Assembly (NCBI GenBank): GCA_004212795.1 | Contig: SHBR01000018.1 | Span: 1 to 34,361 of the forward strand | Length of the DNA: 34,361 nucleotides | From: Candidatus Thioglobus sp. | Lineage (GTDB): Bacteria; Pseudomonadota; Gammaproteobacteria; Arenicellales; UBA868 | Reading direction: 5' to 3' | Part shown: piece by piece, positions 8,515 through 16,534 of the stretch | Numbering within the stretch: position 1 is the stretch's first letter | Layout: each line of letters begins with the position of its first letter | Position numbers and translations under genes: made by a program | The notes under the pieces: model-generated | Told to the model about the DNA's origin: nothing | Database searches by the model: none | What the model saw: the letters and a program-made list of their open reading frames with translations, nothing else

Positions 8515-9528
8515 TTAAGACCGTTCTGCTTTTGGTTCGCGCTCGAGTAACGCGGTTACTGCTGCACTGGGATTATGACCTTCGAATAAGACCCGGTAAA
8601 CCTGCTCACTAATCGGCATTTCGATATTAAGCGTTTGGCTTTTTCGATAAAGTTCACGAGCACTGTTAATACCCTCTGCTTCTTGGCCTACTTTTTTAAC
8701 GGCTTGTGCCATCGTCTCTCCTTTACTAATAGCAAGGCCGACGCGTCGATTGCGAGATTGATCGTCAGTACAGGTCAGAATCAAATCGCCCAGGCCCGTG
8801 AGGCCAGAGAACGTTTCAGCTTGTCCGCCGAGCGCCTGACCGAGGCGGGCGAGTTCGGCTAGGCCCCGGGTGATCAGCGCGGCACGGGCATTGGCGCCGA
8901 AGCCAAGGCCATCGCTGATACCTGCTGCGATGGCGATGACATTTTTAAGTGCGCCTCCAAGCTGCACCCCCTGAATGTCAGAACTCGCATAGACGCGGGT
9001 TTTGCTATCTCGAAACCATGTCGCGATTTCGTTAGCGGCCTCAATATCAGGAGAGGCAACCGTTAGGGCGGTAGGTAATCCACGGGCTACTTCACCCGCA
9101 AAGCTTGGGCCTGAAACGACTGCCGGCGTGATCTGGTTTCCAAGTTCCTCGGTAACGACATCACTTAATAGTAGGGATGTTTTAGGTTCGAAGCCTTTGG
9201 TTCCCCAGCAAATATTTTGAGTAAGGCAGGTGCTTTTAAGCAGCGGCGAAAGCTTTTGGAGGACTTCCCGGAAGGCATGACTGGGTACTGCGAGAATGAA
9301 TGAGTTGACGCCCTCAAAATCGTGAAGGTTGTCAGTCGGTGTTATTTTGGCCTCGAGGGGTATCCCCGGGAGATATTTTTCGTTGACGCGATCTCGCGCC
9401 ATTGCAGTCGCGTGACTGGGGTCGGTGCTCCATAAAAAGACATCTTTTCCGGATCGCGCGGTTAGGCAGGCAAGCGCCGTCCCCCAGGAGCCTGCTCCGA
9501 GGACAGCAATTGATGAGTCACCCGGCAT
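8515..9528 (-). CDS. gpsA: Glycerol-3-phosphate dehydrogenase [NAD(P)+]
   Basis: A 337-residue cytoplasmic enzyme reducing dihydroxyacetone phosphate to sn-glycerol 3-phosphate, the backbone for phospholipid synthesis. The N-terminal dinucleotide fold shows VLGAGSWGTALA. The central FILAVPSHAF strand and the C-terminal catalytic region GALKNVIAIAAGISDG with the catalytic lysine are present, followed by GLGDLILTCT. Length is normal. It is the last gene of the minus-strand block after secB, an order shared with E. coli, where grxC also lies between yibN and secB. It converges on the NDUFA9-like gene; the 49-base gap shows no clear terminator. Confidence 0.97.
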   Translation of the reverse strand: MPGDSSIAVLGAGSWGTALACLTARSGKDVFLWSTDPSHATAMARDRVNEKYLPGIPLEAKITPTDNLHDFEGVNSFILAVPSHAFREVLQKLSPLLKSTCLTQNICWGTKGFEPKTSLLLSDVVTEELGNQITPAVVSGPSFAGEVARGLPTALTVASPDIEAANEIATWFRDSKTRVYASSDIQGVQLGGALKNVIAIAAGISDGLGFGANARAALITRGLAELARLGQALGGQAETFSGLTGLGDLILTCTDDQSRNRRVGLAISKGETMAQAVKKVGQEAEGINSARELYRKSQTLNIEMPISEQVYRVLFEGHNPSAAVTALLEREPKAERS

Positions 9529-9591
9529 ATGTTTAATTTAGGGTGTGTGGGTTGGGTATTCGTGATGTGAGTTGACTGTCCGGCTTAGTCT

Positions 9592-10062
9592 CTAGTCACT
9601 ACTTTGCTGACCGGCTTGTTGTTCTTTATTCTGCAGGTACATTGCATCGAAATTAACGGGGCCAAGCAGAAACTGTGGAAAACCACCTTTTGCGGTCAGG
9701 CTGGCAATGGTTTCCCGGAGAAAAGGATACAGCACCGTAGGACATGCAGCTTCGAGCATCATATCGAGCATTTCCGGTGTGCTGCCCTGAACGGTAAATA
9801 TACCCGCCTGCTGTGCCTCAACGAGAAATACGACATCTTCGCCTTGCTTGGCGGTCACCGTCACTTTTAGAACAACTTCATGAATATGCTTATCGGCCTC
9901 AATGATGTTGTGACTCGCTTTTAAGTCAACTTCGGTCTCGGGCCGGTATTCTTTCCAGGTAAACACGGCAGGACTCTGTGGCGACTCGAAAGAGACATCT
10001 TTCGTGTAAACCTGGTGCAAGTGAAATTTTGATTGGGGCGATTGCCCGGCAACATCATTCAT
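9592..10062 (-). CDS. secB: Protein-export chaperone SecB
   Basis: A 156-residue homotetrameric cytosolic chaperone that keeps presecretory proteins unfolded and hands them to SecA. The sequence contains the family blocks QVYTKDVSFESPQSP, the VDLKASH region and the C-terminal LYPFLRETIASLTAKGGFPQFLL block with the PVNFDAMY tail. A GAGAA ribosome site precedes the ATG. It sits 10 bases downstream of the rhodanese gene and upstream of gpsA on the same strand, so co-transcription is likely. Confidence 0.97.
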   Translation of the reverse strand: MNDVAGQSPQSKFHLHQVYTKDVSFESPQSPAVFTWKEYRPETEVDLKASHNIIEADKHIHEVVLKVTVTAKQGEDVVFLVEAQQAGIFTVQGSTPEMLDMMLEAACPTVLYPFLRETIASLTAKGGFPQFLLGPVNFDAMYLQNKEQQAGQQSSD

Positions 10063-10072
10063 AGCTTGATTC

Positions 10073-10504
10073 TCATTGGGATTTTCGTTCTACCGGGAGG
10101 TTCTCTTTTTCCCAAGCGGTTAAACCGCCGCTCAGGGTGAATACCTTTTTAAATTCATTCTTTCGCAATATCGCTGCCGCACGATTCGCGCGTTGACCAC
10201 TACGGCATGACAAGACAATAGGTTTATCTTTAGTCCGAAATTTCTCGAGTTGCCCTAATTGGTCTTGAAGTTGTTTGAGCGGAATGTTGATTGCGTTCAG
10301 GATATGGCCACGTTCAAACTCCTCTGTTTCGCAGACATCCACGACCACAGCGTTTTCCTGACTAATTAACTGTGGCAATTGCAATGCGCTGACTTGATTC
10401 GCTCCGCCACCCCCGCGGCGAATGGAGTCGAAACCAATTAACAAAGAAATAACAACGAGAGCCGCAAAGAGATACCAGTTTTGGGCAATAAATTCGAGGT
10501 CCAT
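10073..10504 (-). CDS. Membrane-anchored rhodanese-like sulfurtransferase (YibN type)
   Basis: A 143-residue protein with one N-terminal membrane segment (about residues 9-26) followed by a single rhodanese domain. The active loop is CRSGQR, with the catalytic cysteine that carries a persulfide in active rhodaneses; DVCETEEFERGHI is the usual CH2A-like region. Gene order with secB and gpsA matches that of E. coli yibN, but no glutaredoxin gene (grxC) intervenes. Upstream, 81 bases away on the same strand, is a repressor with the cysteine layout of persulfide sensors, which suggests a role in reactive-sulfur handling (inference). Confidence 0.9.
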   Translation of the reverse strand: MDLEFIAQNWYLFAALVVISLLIGFDSIRRGGGGANQVSALQLPQLISQENAVVVDVCETEEFERGHILNAINIPLKQLQDQLGQLEKFRTKDKPIVLSCRSGQRANRAAAILRKNEFKKVFTLSGGLTAWEKENLPVERKSQ

Positions 10505-10585
10505 AAGATTTAAAGAATGATCGAAGGGGGGGATAGTCTACATCACGCCGACGGAGACATCGTTAGCGAGGCTCATCGGTTGTAC

Positions 10586-10948
10586 TTAATCGTGTGTGTT
10601 GCAAAAAGCTTCGCGCATCGTCTCCATGAGCGCAAGAATCTTATCGTCACCGATGCGATAAAATACTTTGTTTGCCTCTTTGCGTGACGCCAGGATGTTT
10701 TTTTCTCGAAGAATGGACAGATGTTGAGAGATGTTACTCTGAGACGTGCCCACGAGGTCAACGAGATCCTGGACACTCGTTTCATTTCCTTCAGCCAGAA
10801 TGCAGAGAATTTTCAGTCGAAGCGGGTGGCCCATTGCTTTGAGCGAGCGTGATGCAACATATAAATCGGCTTCGCTCGCCAAAAACATCTGTTCATTTGC
10901 GTCGGCGTCTTCCGCACTGATGGTTGATCTGTTTTCTTGCACTGCCAT
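10586..10948 (-). CDS. ArsR-family repressor resembling BigR/SqrR/YgaV sulfur sensors
   Basis: A 120-residue winged-helix repressor. The DNA-recognition helix region is TSQSNISQHLSILRE and the wing follows at KVFYRIGD. It lacks the metal-binding ELCVCDL motif of ArsR/CadC. Instead it has exactly two cysteines, Cys49 in LKILCIL (second conserved helix) and Cys116 in the last helix (EAFCNTHD), 67 residues apart. In SqrR and BigR the corresponding cysteines are 66 apart and form a tetrasulfide or disulfide on exposure to persulfides, releasing DNA. The LKAMGHPLRLKIL block matches this subgroup. The downstream rhodanese supports a sulfur role. Its promoter overlaps an inverted repeat, suggesting autoregulation. 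A different redox signal remains possible. Confidence 0.88.
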   Translation of the reverse strand: MAVQENRSTISAEDADANEQMFLASEADLYVASRSLKAMGHPLRLKILCILAEGNETSVQDLVDLVGTSQSNISQHLSILREKNILASRKEANKVFYRIGDDKILALMETMREAFCNTHD

Positions 10949-10967
10949 AAAGGGCTACAGCGGGTTT

Positions 10968-11003
10968 GCGAATATTAGTCCAACATTATACGCTAATATG
11001 CGC
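10968..11003 (-). promoter_or_regulatory. Inverted repeat enclosing the repressor's -10 box
   Basis: GCGAATATTAG (10968-10978) and CTAATATGCGC (10993-11003) pair at 10 of 11 positions around a 14-base spacer. On the minus strand the spacer contains a perfect TATAAT at 10985-10990, correctly oriented for the ArsR-type gene starting at 10948. A protein bound across both arms would block the promoter, the expected arrangement for an autoregulated repressor. No convincing -35 hexamer is seen. Confidence 0.6.
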
Positions 11004-11132
11004 GAATGCTCTTTCGCTGCTGTCGTTTAGGGAATAAAACACAAGCGCAGACTTTAATCACGGTTCCAGCATGGACCAGCGTTATACTTTTTACGTTCCC
11101 TCCGATCCCCTACGATCCTACAACGGCGTGTT

Positions 11133-12443
11133 ATGAAAAATTTATTGTTCTCGAAATCTCGGCTTGCTCTGGTGTTGGTAGTTTTCCCGCTGATGATGCC
11201 CTGGCAGTCCAGTTTTGCATTCGACACCGCTAAGAGCGAAGCGCTGCCGCTTGAGGACCTGCGTCTTTTTGCGGAAATTTTCAATTTGATCAAGAGTGAT
11301 TATGTGGAAGCCGTTGACGATGCAACCCTGCTGCAAAACGCCGTAAGGGGTATGTTGAATGGTCTTGACCCCCACTCAGCTTATCTCAATGCGTCTTCGT
11401 TCCATGAGGTAAATATCGATACCCGCGGCGAGTTTGGCGGCTTGGGTATTGAAGTCACTTTAGAGGGCGGGGTGATTCGGGTGATCTCACCGATGGATGG
11501 CACACCGGCAGACCGTGCCGGTATCAAAAGCGGCGATTTAATTATTCGTCTCGATGGCATGGTCGTCAAAGGTGAGTCACTGGATAAGGCGGTCGATAAA
11601 ATGCGTGGCGCACCGGGTAGTGAAATTACGCTGACCATTTCGAGAGAAGGCGTGGATGCTCCATTTGATATCACGTTGAAACGGGCCATCATTCAGCTTC
11701 GTAGTGTTCGTGCAGAGATGTTGGAGTCAAATTACGGATATGCACGCATTAGTCAATTTCAGTCGGGTACGGGCGCTTCCCTGCGTCAGCAGATTGAAAA
11801 ACTCCAGGAACAAAGTGGCGGCCAATTGTCAGGACTGGTTCTGGACCTCCGGAATAATCCGGGCGGCGTACTCAACGGCGCAGTTGAAGTCAGCGACTTG
11901 TTTCTGAAAGATGGTGTGATCGTTTCGACTAGAGGTCGTTCGGCAGACGCGATGTATAGTTTCGAAGCGACTGGACGAGATGTGCTCGATGGCGCACCCC
12001 TTGTCGTGCTTGTGAATCGGGGTTCTGCGTCGGCGTCAGAAATTGTCGCGGGCGCGCTTCAGGATCACCGCCGGGCATTGATCCTGGGCACCAAGACTTT
12101 TGGCAAGGGTTCAGTGCAGACTATTCTGCCAATGAATGATGGTGCAGCAGCCTTAAAACTCACCACGGCGCGTTATTACACCCCTAATAACCGCTCCATT
12201 CAGGCGACTGGAATCGAGCCCGATATTGTTAGTCGGCCTTTGAAATTAGCTGACGATTTACAAGCGGCGGGTATGCGTGAGTCTGATCTCGCGGGACATC
12301 TCGCGAATGAAAGTGAGATCGCAGAGGGGTCCAGGGACTCCGCCGAGTCTCCTGAGAAACAACTACAAGATCGTGATCTAGAAGTAGGTGAGGCGCTGAA
12401 TATACTTAAGGGCATCACGTTTTCCAGACTTCAAGTTGACTGA
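11133..12443 (+). CDS. S41 family C-terminal processing peptidase (CtpA/Prc-like)
   Basis: A 436-residue periplasmic serine protease. The signal peptide ends near residue 29 (SSFA). A PDZ domain spans about residues 92-185, with GGLGIEV as the binding-loop region. The S41 catalytic core follows: LDLRNNPGG, the serine in GSASASEI (Ser300) and the lysine in TFGKGSVQT (Lys325), 25 residues apart as in E. coli Prc and algal CtpA. The last 70 residues are charged and probably disordered. These enzymes trim tails of envelope proteins or regulate peptidoglycan hydrolases. A TATACT box at 11083-11088 may be its -10. In many relatives such a gene lies near gpmI/envC; those are not here. Confidence 0.93.
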   Translation: MKNLLFSKSRLALVLVVFPLMMPWQSSFAFDTAKSEALPLEDLRLFAEIFNLIKSDYVEAVDDATLLQNAVRGMLNGLDPHSAYLNASSFHEVNIDTRGEFGGLGIEVTLEGGVIRVISPMDGTPADRAGIKSGDLIIRLDGMVVKGESLDKAVDKMRGAPGSEITLTISREGVDAPFDITLKRAIIQLRSVRAEMLESNYGYARISQFQSGTGASLRQQIEKLQEQSGGQLSGLVLDLRNNPGGVLNGAVEVSDLFLKDGVIVSTRGRSADAMYSFEATGRDVLDGAPLVVLVNRGSASASEIVAGALQDHRRALILGTKTFGKGSVQTILPMNDGAAALKLTTARYYTPNNRSIQATGIEPDIVSRPLKLADDLQAAGMRESDLAGHLANESEIAEGSRDSAESPEKQLQDRDLEVGEALNILKGITFSRLQVD

Positions 12444-12459
12444 TTTTCAGTATCGCGCG

Positions 12460-12888
12460 CTACTCTAGTGGATCGCAGCGCCACGAGCTAACCGCGGTCT
12501 CCCGGGCGCCAGCGAATTGCCACAGCGAACCTTGGGTAAGCTTTTGGGTCGGTTCGTTTTTGTTCGGGTCAGATCGTGATTTTTTCCCAGACCATCGCAC
12601 CGTTAACGCCGAACCTTCAGCGCAATCTGCCTCATTAAAAACCTGGCATCGATCAAACCCGATCTGTGCAATTCTGTGAACTTCAAGGTCGATCGGCATA
12701 TTGTGGCATCCGGCTTCATCCCGATTGGGAACTAGCGATAGCTCGGAAAGCTGATCGAAATCATTGATCGAGTAAAAACGAATATGAGCATTTGTTGTTG
12801 GGGATGGTGGATTTCTCGCACAACTTCCGATAAACACTAATGCCAATAAAAGTATGATGCGGCTTGGAAGATTTCGAACAAAGGTCAT
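12460..12888 (-). CDS. Small cysteine-rich lipoprotein of unknown function
   Basis: A 142-residue protein with an N-terminal lipoprotein signal: a hydrophobic stretch at residues 11-21 and a lipobox-like FIGSC, giving Cys23 as the lipidated residue. Asparagine rather than aspartate follows two residues later, so outer-membrane sorting is plausible. The mature part has four cysteines (61, 81, 89, 138) that could form two disulfides. I do not recognise the family. It converges on the S41 protease gene with a 16-base gap and diverges from polA. Confidence 0.72.
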   Translation of the reverse strand: MTFVRNLPSRIILLLALVFIGSCARNPPSPTTNAHIRFYSINDFDQLSELSLVPNRDEAGCHNMPIDLEVHRIAQIGFDRCQVFNEADCAEGSALTVRWSGKKSRSDPNKNEPTQKLTQGSLWQFAGARETAVSSWRCDPLE

Positions 12889-12985
12889 GGGTTTAATATA
12901 ATTCTGTTTTCAAGGATTTTAGGCGATTTAATCTGGAGTAATCCCGGACCGCATGATGGCTTCTTGAAAGTGAATTGAAAACGGA

Positions 12986-13019
12986 TCAGGGCAGTGCTCA
13001 CACGTATACTGGGCCCTGA
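12986..13019. promoter_or_regulatory. Inverted repeat around a TATACT box before polA
   Basis: TCAGGGC (12986-12992) and GCCCTGA (13013-13019) are perfect 7-base arms. A TATACT at 13005-13010 on the plus strand lies between them and could be the polA -10, giving a leader of about 40 bases. No good -35 box is seen. The arms could bind a regulator or form a hairpin. Confidence 0.35.
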
Positions 13020-13058
13020 CCGTTAATGTTGAAAGCCAAGTTGGGATGAGATCAAGAT

Positions 13059-15749
13059 ATGTCAAAAAAAATAGTCCTCGTTGACGGATCGTCCTACCTC
13101 TATCGCGCGTTTCATGCGATGCCGAATCTTGCTAATTCCCAAGGAGACTCGACAGGTGCTGTCTATGGCATCGTCAATATGCTGAGACGCCTTATGCGTG
13201 AGCAAGACACTCCGCATTTTGTGGTTGTTTTTGACGCTCCCGGGAAGACGTTCCGTGATCGACTCTACAGCGAATATAAAGCTAATCGCCCGCCGATGCC
13301 CGATGAGTTGCGGTCGCAGATTGACCAAGTGCATGCCGTGATTGAAGCGATGGGCCTGCCGCTGCTTTCAATACCCGATGTAGAAGCCGATGATGTTATC
13401 GGAACACTTGCCAAAGCTGCGCCTTCAGCAGGTATGGACGCATTTATTGTGAGTGGCGACAAGGACCTTGCGCAACTGGTGGGTCCAGGCGTCGTGATGT
13501 GCGACAGCATGAAAAACGTTGTGTATGACGAGAAGGGCGTCGAAGAAAAGTTTGGCGTTCCGCCCGATCGAATTATTGATTTTTTGGCGTTAGTGGGTGA
13601 TACATCCGACAACATACCCGGCGTACCGAAGGTGGGACCGAAGACTGCTTCCCGCTGGTTGATGGAGTATGGGTCACTAGATACTTTGGTTGCTAATGCC
13701 GACAGTATCAAAGGAAAGGTGGGGGAGAATCTAAGAGGCTCACTCGATCAGTTAGCGCTGTCGCGGCAGCTTGCAACGATTAAATGTGATGTCCCGCTTG
13801 AGAAAGAGCTGGAGGCGCTCGTTATTTCACCCGCGGATGAAGATACCTTGCGTCAGCTTTATGCGGAGCTTGAGTTTAAGACCTGGCTTTCCGAGCTGGG
13901 CGGTTTAAATGAGTCTGTTGAAGCGGAGCCCACTGAAGCGACCCGATACGAGACCGTTGTTGATATGTCGACACTCAATAAATGGGTAGAGAAGCTGACA
14001 AGAGCCCCATATTTCGCCTTTGATACCGAGACGACTTCGATTGACGCCATGCAGGCCCGTCTGGTGGGCGTCTCTTTTGCAGTTGAGGCCGGAGAAGGCG
14101 CTTATGTGCCTGTCGGCCATGACTATCTTGATGCACCAAAACAGCTGAGTAAAGAGCAAGTCTTAGATGCGCTGCGACCTTTGCTGGAAGATCCCAATCG
14201 GGCAAAGCTTGGACAGAACCTAAAATATGACTGTACCGTGCTTCATAACCATGGCGTGATGCTTACGGGTATCCGCTTCGATACGATGCTCGAGTCTTAC
14301 GTTCTTGACAGTACCGGGTCGAGGCATGATCTCGATACGTTATCTTTAAAATATCTGGGTCATAAAACGATTCACTATGAAGACGTTGCCGGGAAAGGAA
14401 AGGGTCAGCTTAGTTTTAACGAAGTGCCAGTGGAGGTAGCGGCACCGTATGCAGCAGAAGATGCCGATATTACATTGCGTCTTCATGAGACGCTTTTTCC
14501 GCGACTGAAAAAAGAAGATGCCCAAACTGAATTGTTCGATCGGATCGAGATGCCGCTGGTACCGGTGTTATCAAAAATCGAAAGAACCGGCGTGCGTGTC
14601 GATGCTCAGATGCTGGCAGCACAAAGCAAAGAACTTGCCGAGCGGACCCAAGAGTTAGAAGCGAAAGCACACGCAGAAGCAGGCGGCGTATTCAACATTG
14701 CATCGCCAAAGCAGATCCAGGAGATTCTTTTTAATCGGTTAGGACTGCCTGTTATCTCAAAAACCCCAAAGGGCCAGCCCTCAACGGCAGAAAGTGTTCT
14801 CGCTGAGTTAGCAGAGCAGCATGAACTGCCCAAGTTGATCCTTGAGCATCGTGGCCTTAGCAAACTTCGGTCAACCTACACGGAAAAACTGCCCAGGCTG
14901 ATCAACGCTTACTCGGGCAGGGTGCATACCTCTTATCACCAAGCCGCCGTTGCAACGGGACGATTGTCATCGAGTGATCCTAATCTTCAGAATATTCCGG
15001 TTCGAACAGCTGAGGGTCGTCGAATCAGAGAGGCATTCATACCCGCAGCGGGCTATCAGCTGGTGGCCGCAGATTATTCACAGATAGAACTTCGGATCAT
15101 GGCGCATTTGTCTACTGATAATGGGTTGCTCAGTGCTTTTGAGAAGGGTGAAGACGTTCATCGGGCGACTGCCGCGGAAGTTTTTGGTGTCGAACTTGAT
15201 TCAGTCTCTAAAGATCAACGCCGCAGCGCGAAGGCGATTAATTTCGGGCTGATTTATGGCATGTCGGCATTTGGTCTCGGTCGACAGCTTGGAATCGATC
15301 GAGGCAGGGCCCAGGATTATATTAATTTGTACTTTGAACGTTATCCCGGGGTCAGAACCTTCATGGATGCGACTCGAGAGCAAGTACGTGAAAAAAAATA
15401 TGTTGAAACCGTTTTTGGTAGGCGCCTGTATCTACCTGATATCAGTTCGAGCAATCATGCGCGCCGTCAGGGCGCTGAGCGAGCGGCCATTAATGCGCCG
15501 ATGCAGGGCACTGCAGCAGATCTTATTAAGCTTGCGATGCTCGCTGTCGATAACTGGCTTTCTACCGATGCAAGTGATTCGAGAATCATTATGCAGGTAC
15601 ATGACGAATTGGTTCTTGAGGTGCCAGAAAGTGATGTTTCCAGGGTAAGCGGGGAACTATCCAAATTGATGAGCGGTGTTGCAGAACTGGCCGTTCCTCT
15701 AAAAGTGGATGCCGGGATTGGCAATAATTGGGCTGAGGCTCATAGTTAG
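13059..15749 (+). CDS. polA: DNA polymerase I
   Basis: An 896-residue repair and Okazaki-fragment polymerase with all three domains. The 5'-3' exonuclease occupies about 1-290, with VSGDKDLAQLV and VGDTSDNIPGVPKVG. The 3'-5' exonuclease is intact: FDTETTS at about 321-327, LKYD and YAAEDAD retain the metal ligands. The polymerase has motif A (DYSQIELRIMAHL), motif B (RRSAKAINFGLIYGMS) and motif C (MQVHDELVLEVP). Slightly shorter than the 928 residues of E. coli, mostly in linkers. It is transcribed from a promoter region shared with the divergent lipoprotein and overlaps the end of engB by four bases. Confidence 0.98.
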   Translation: MSKKIVLVDGSSYLYRAFHAMPNLANSQGDSTGAVYGIVNMLRRLMREQDTPHFVVVFDAPGKTFRDRLYSEYKANRPPMPDELRSQIDQVHAVIEAMGLPLLSIPDVEADDVIGTLAKAAPSAGMDAFIVSGDKDLAQLVGPGVVMCDSMKNVVYDEKGVEEKFGVPPDRIIDFLALVGDTSDNIPGVPKVGPKTASRWLMEYGSLDTLVANADSIKGKVGENLRGSLDQLALSRQLATIKCDVPLEKELEALVISPADEDTLRQLYAELEFKTWLSELGGLNESVEAEPTEATRYETVVDMSTLNKWVEKLTRAPYFAFDTETTSIDAMQARLVGVSFAVEAGEGAYVPVGHDYLDAPKQLSKEQVLDALRPLLEDPNRAKLGQNLKYDCTVLHNHGVMLTGIRFDTMLESYVLDSTGSRHDLDTLSLKYLGHKTIHYEDVAGKGKGQLSFNEVPVEVAAPYAAEDADITLRLHETLFPRLKKEDAQTELFDRIEMPLVPVLSKIERTGVRVDAQMLAAQSKELAERTQELEAKAHAEAGGVFNIASPKQIQEILFNRLGLPVISKTPKGQPSTAESVLAELAEQHELPKLILEHRGLSKLRSTYTEKLPRLINAYSGRVHTSYHQAAVATGRLSSSDPNLQNIPVRTAEGRRIREAFIPAAGYQLVAADYSQIELRIMAHLSTDNGLLSAFEKGEDVHRATAAEVFGVELDSVSKDQRRSAKAINFGLIYGMSAFGLGRQLGIDRGRAQDYINLYFERYPGVRTFMDATREQVREKKYVETVFGRRLYLPDISSSNHARRQGAERAAINAPMQGTAADLIKLAMLAVDNWLSTDASDSRIIMQVHDELVLEVPESDVSRVSGELSKLMSGVAELAVPLKVDAGIGNNWAEAHS

Positions 15750-16369
15750 TCCGAGGGCGTAAACTCACGATCAGAAAGAAGATCAACGACCCGTTTTCGG
15801 GCATCGTCGACGCCTATGGCGTGAGGGACCGAAAACAACTGCATGGTGACCAGAGGCATTGACGCGAGTAATCGCTGAGCGGCGCGTAACGACTGTTGTT
15901 GTTTTGCACGGCCAAGTTTGTCGCACTTGGTTAACAGTATATGTACTCGAAGCGAAGCAGCTGCACACCAGTCGAGAAGCTCAAGATCTAATTTGGTGGG
16001 CTCGCGCCTCGAATCAATCGGTAAGACGAGAGCCTTCAGGCTGTTGCGCTCCTGCAGATAACGCTGAACGGTTTTCCCCCAATGCAACTGTAAAGACGCC
16101 GGCACTTTTGCGTAGCCGTAGCCTGGTAAATCAACCAGTCGAAAATATTCATCCAGCTCAAAAAAGATAATCTGCTGGGTTCTGCCCGGTGTCTTACTGG
16201 TTCGGGCGAGCGCTTTGCGCGCTGTAATGGCGTTAATGGCGCTTGATTTTCCGACGTTTGACCGACCGGCAAACGCGACCTCGGCGCCGGCGTCTTCTAT
16301 CCAGTCTCGAGGATGATGCGCTGACAGAGAATACTCTGCTTTTCTAAGGAGTTTGGGTTCGCAGGTCAT
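15746..16369 (-). CDS. engB: Ribosome biogenesis GTPase EngB (YihA/YsxC)
   Basis: A 207-residue essential small GTPase involved in assembly of the large ribosomal subunit. G motifs are visible: GRSNVGKSS (G1), TPGRTQ (G2), DLPGYGYAKV (G3) and TKCDK (G4). The frame is open to 16480, but the stretch before MTCEPKLL does not resemble the family and would cover two hairpins and a TATAAT box, so the ATG at 16369 is chosen. It is convergent with polA, which overlaps its stop by four bases, and divergent from cytochrome c4. The polA-engB neighbourhood is common in gammaproteobacteria. Confidence 0.95.
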   Translation of the reverse strand: MTCEPKLLRKAEYSLSAHHPRDWIEDAGAEVAFAGRSNVGKSSAINAITARKALARTSKTPGRTQQIIFFELDEYFRLVDLPGYGYAKVPASLQLHWGKTVQRYLQERNSLKALVLPIDSRREPTKLDLELLDWCAAASLRVHILLTKCDKLGRAKQQQSLRAAQRLLASMPLVTMQLFSVPHAIGVDDARKRVVDLLSDREFTPSD

Positions 16370-16381
16370 TGAAGTCACGGG

Positions 16382-16387
16382 TATAAT
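16382..16387 (+). promoter_or_regulatory. Candidate -10 box for the cytochrome c4 transcript
   Basis: A perfect TATAAT on the plus strand, 147 bases before the cytochrome start codon and just outside the chosen engB start. A matching -35 hexamer is not evident. If used, transcription would begin near 16394 and the leader would carry both hairpins noted below. Confidence 0.35.
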
Positions 16388-16408
16388 TCCCCCTCGGGTT
16401 TTTCGCAT

Positions 16409-16477
16409 TGCGCCAAAGGCGCACCGCTGGAAAACATCTTGAAATAAAACCGGACCAGCCGAAACATGGGTTTCGGC
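16409..16477 (+). other. Two perfect hairpins in the cytochrome c4 leader
   Basis: TGCGCC-AAA-GGCGCA (16409-16423) has a 6-bp stem and a 3-base loop. GCCGAAAC-ATGG-GTTTCGGC (16458-16477) has an 8-bp stem and a 4-base loop. Neither is followed by a T run on the plus strand. They lie between a TATAAT and the AAGGAG ribosome site of the cytochrome gene, so they may be a regulatory leader or a small RNA. Confidence 0.45.
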
Positions 16478-16534
16478 CAAACGTCCGAGTCGACCATGTC
16501 GTCGATTAATTTGTCGATATAAAGGAGCAGTTTA

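Noticed and set aside
13265-13711. 148-residue minus-strand frame in polA
   Set aside because: Antisense to conserved 5' exonuclease motifs; no independent signal.
16370-16480. N-terminal extension of EngB to 16480
   Set aside because: The extra 37 residues do not resemble the family and would overlay a TATAAT box and two perfect hairpins.
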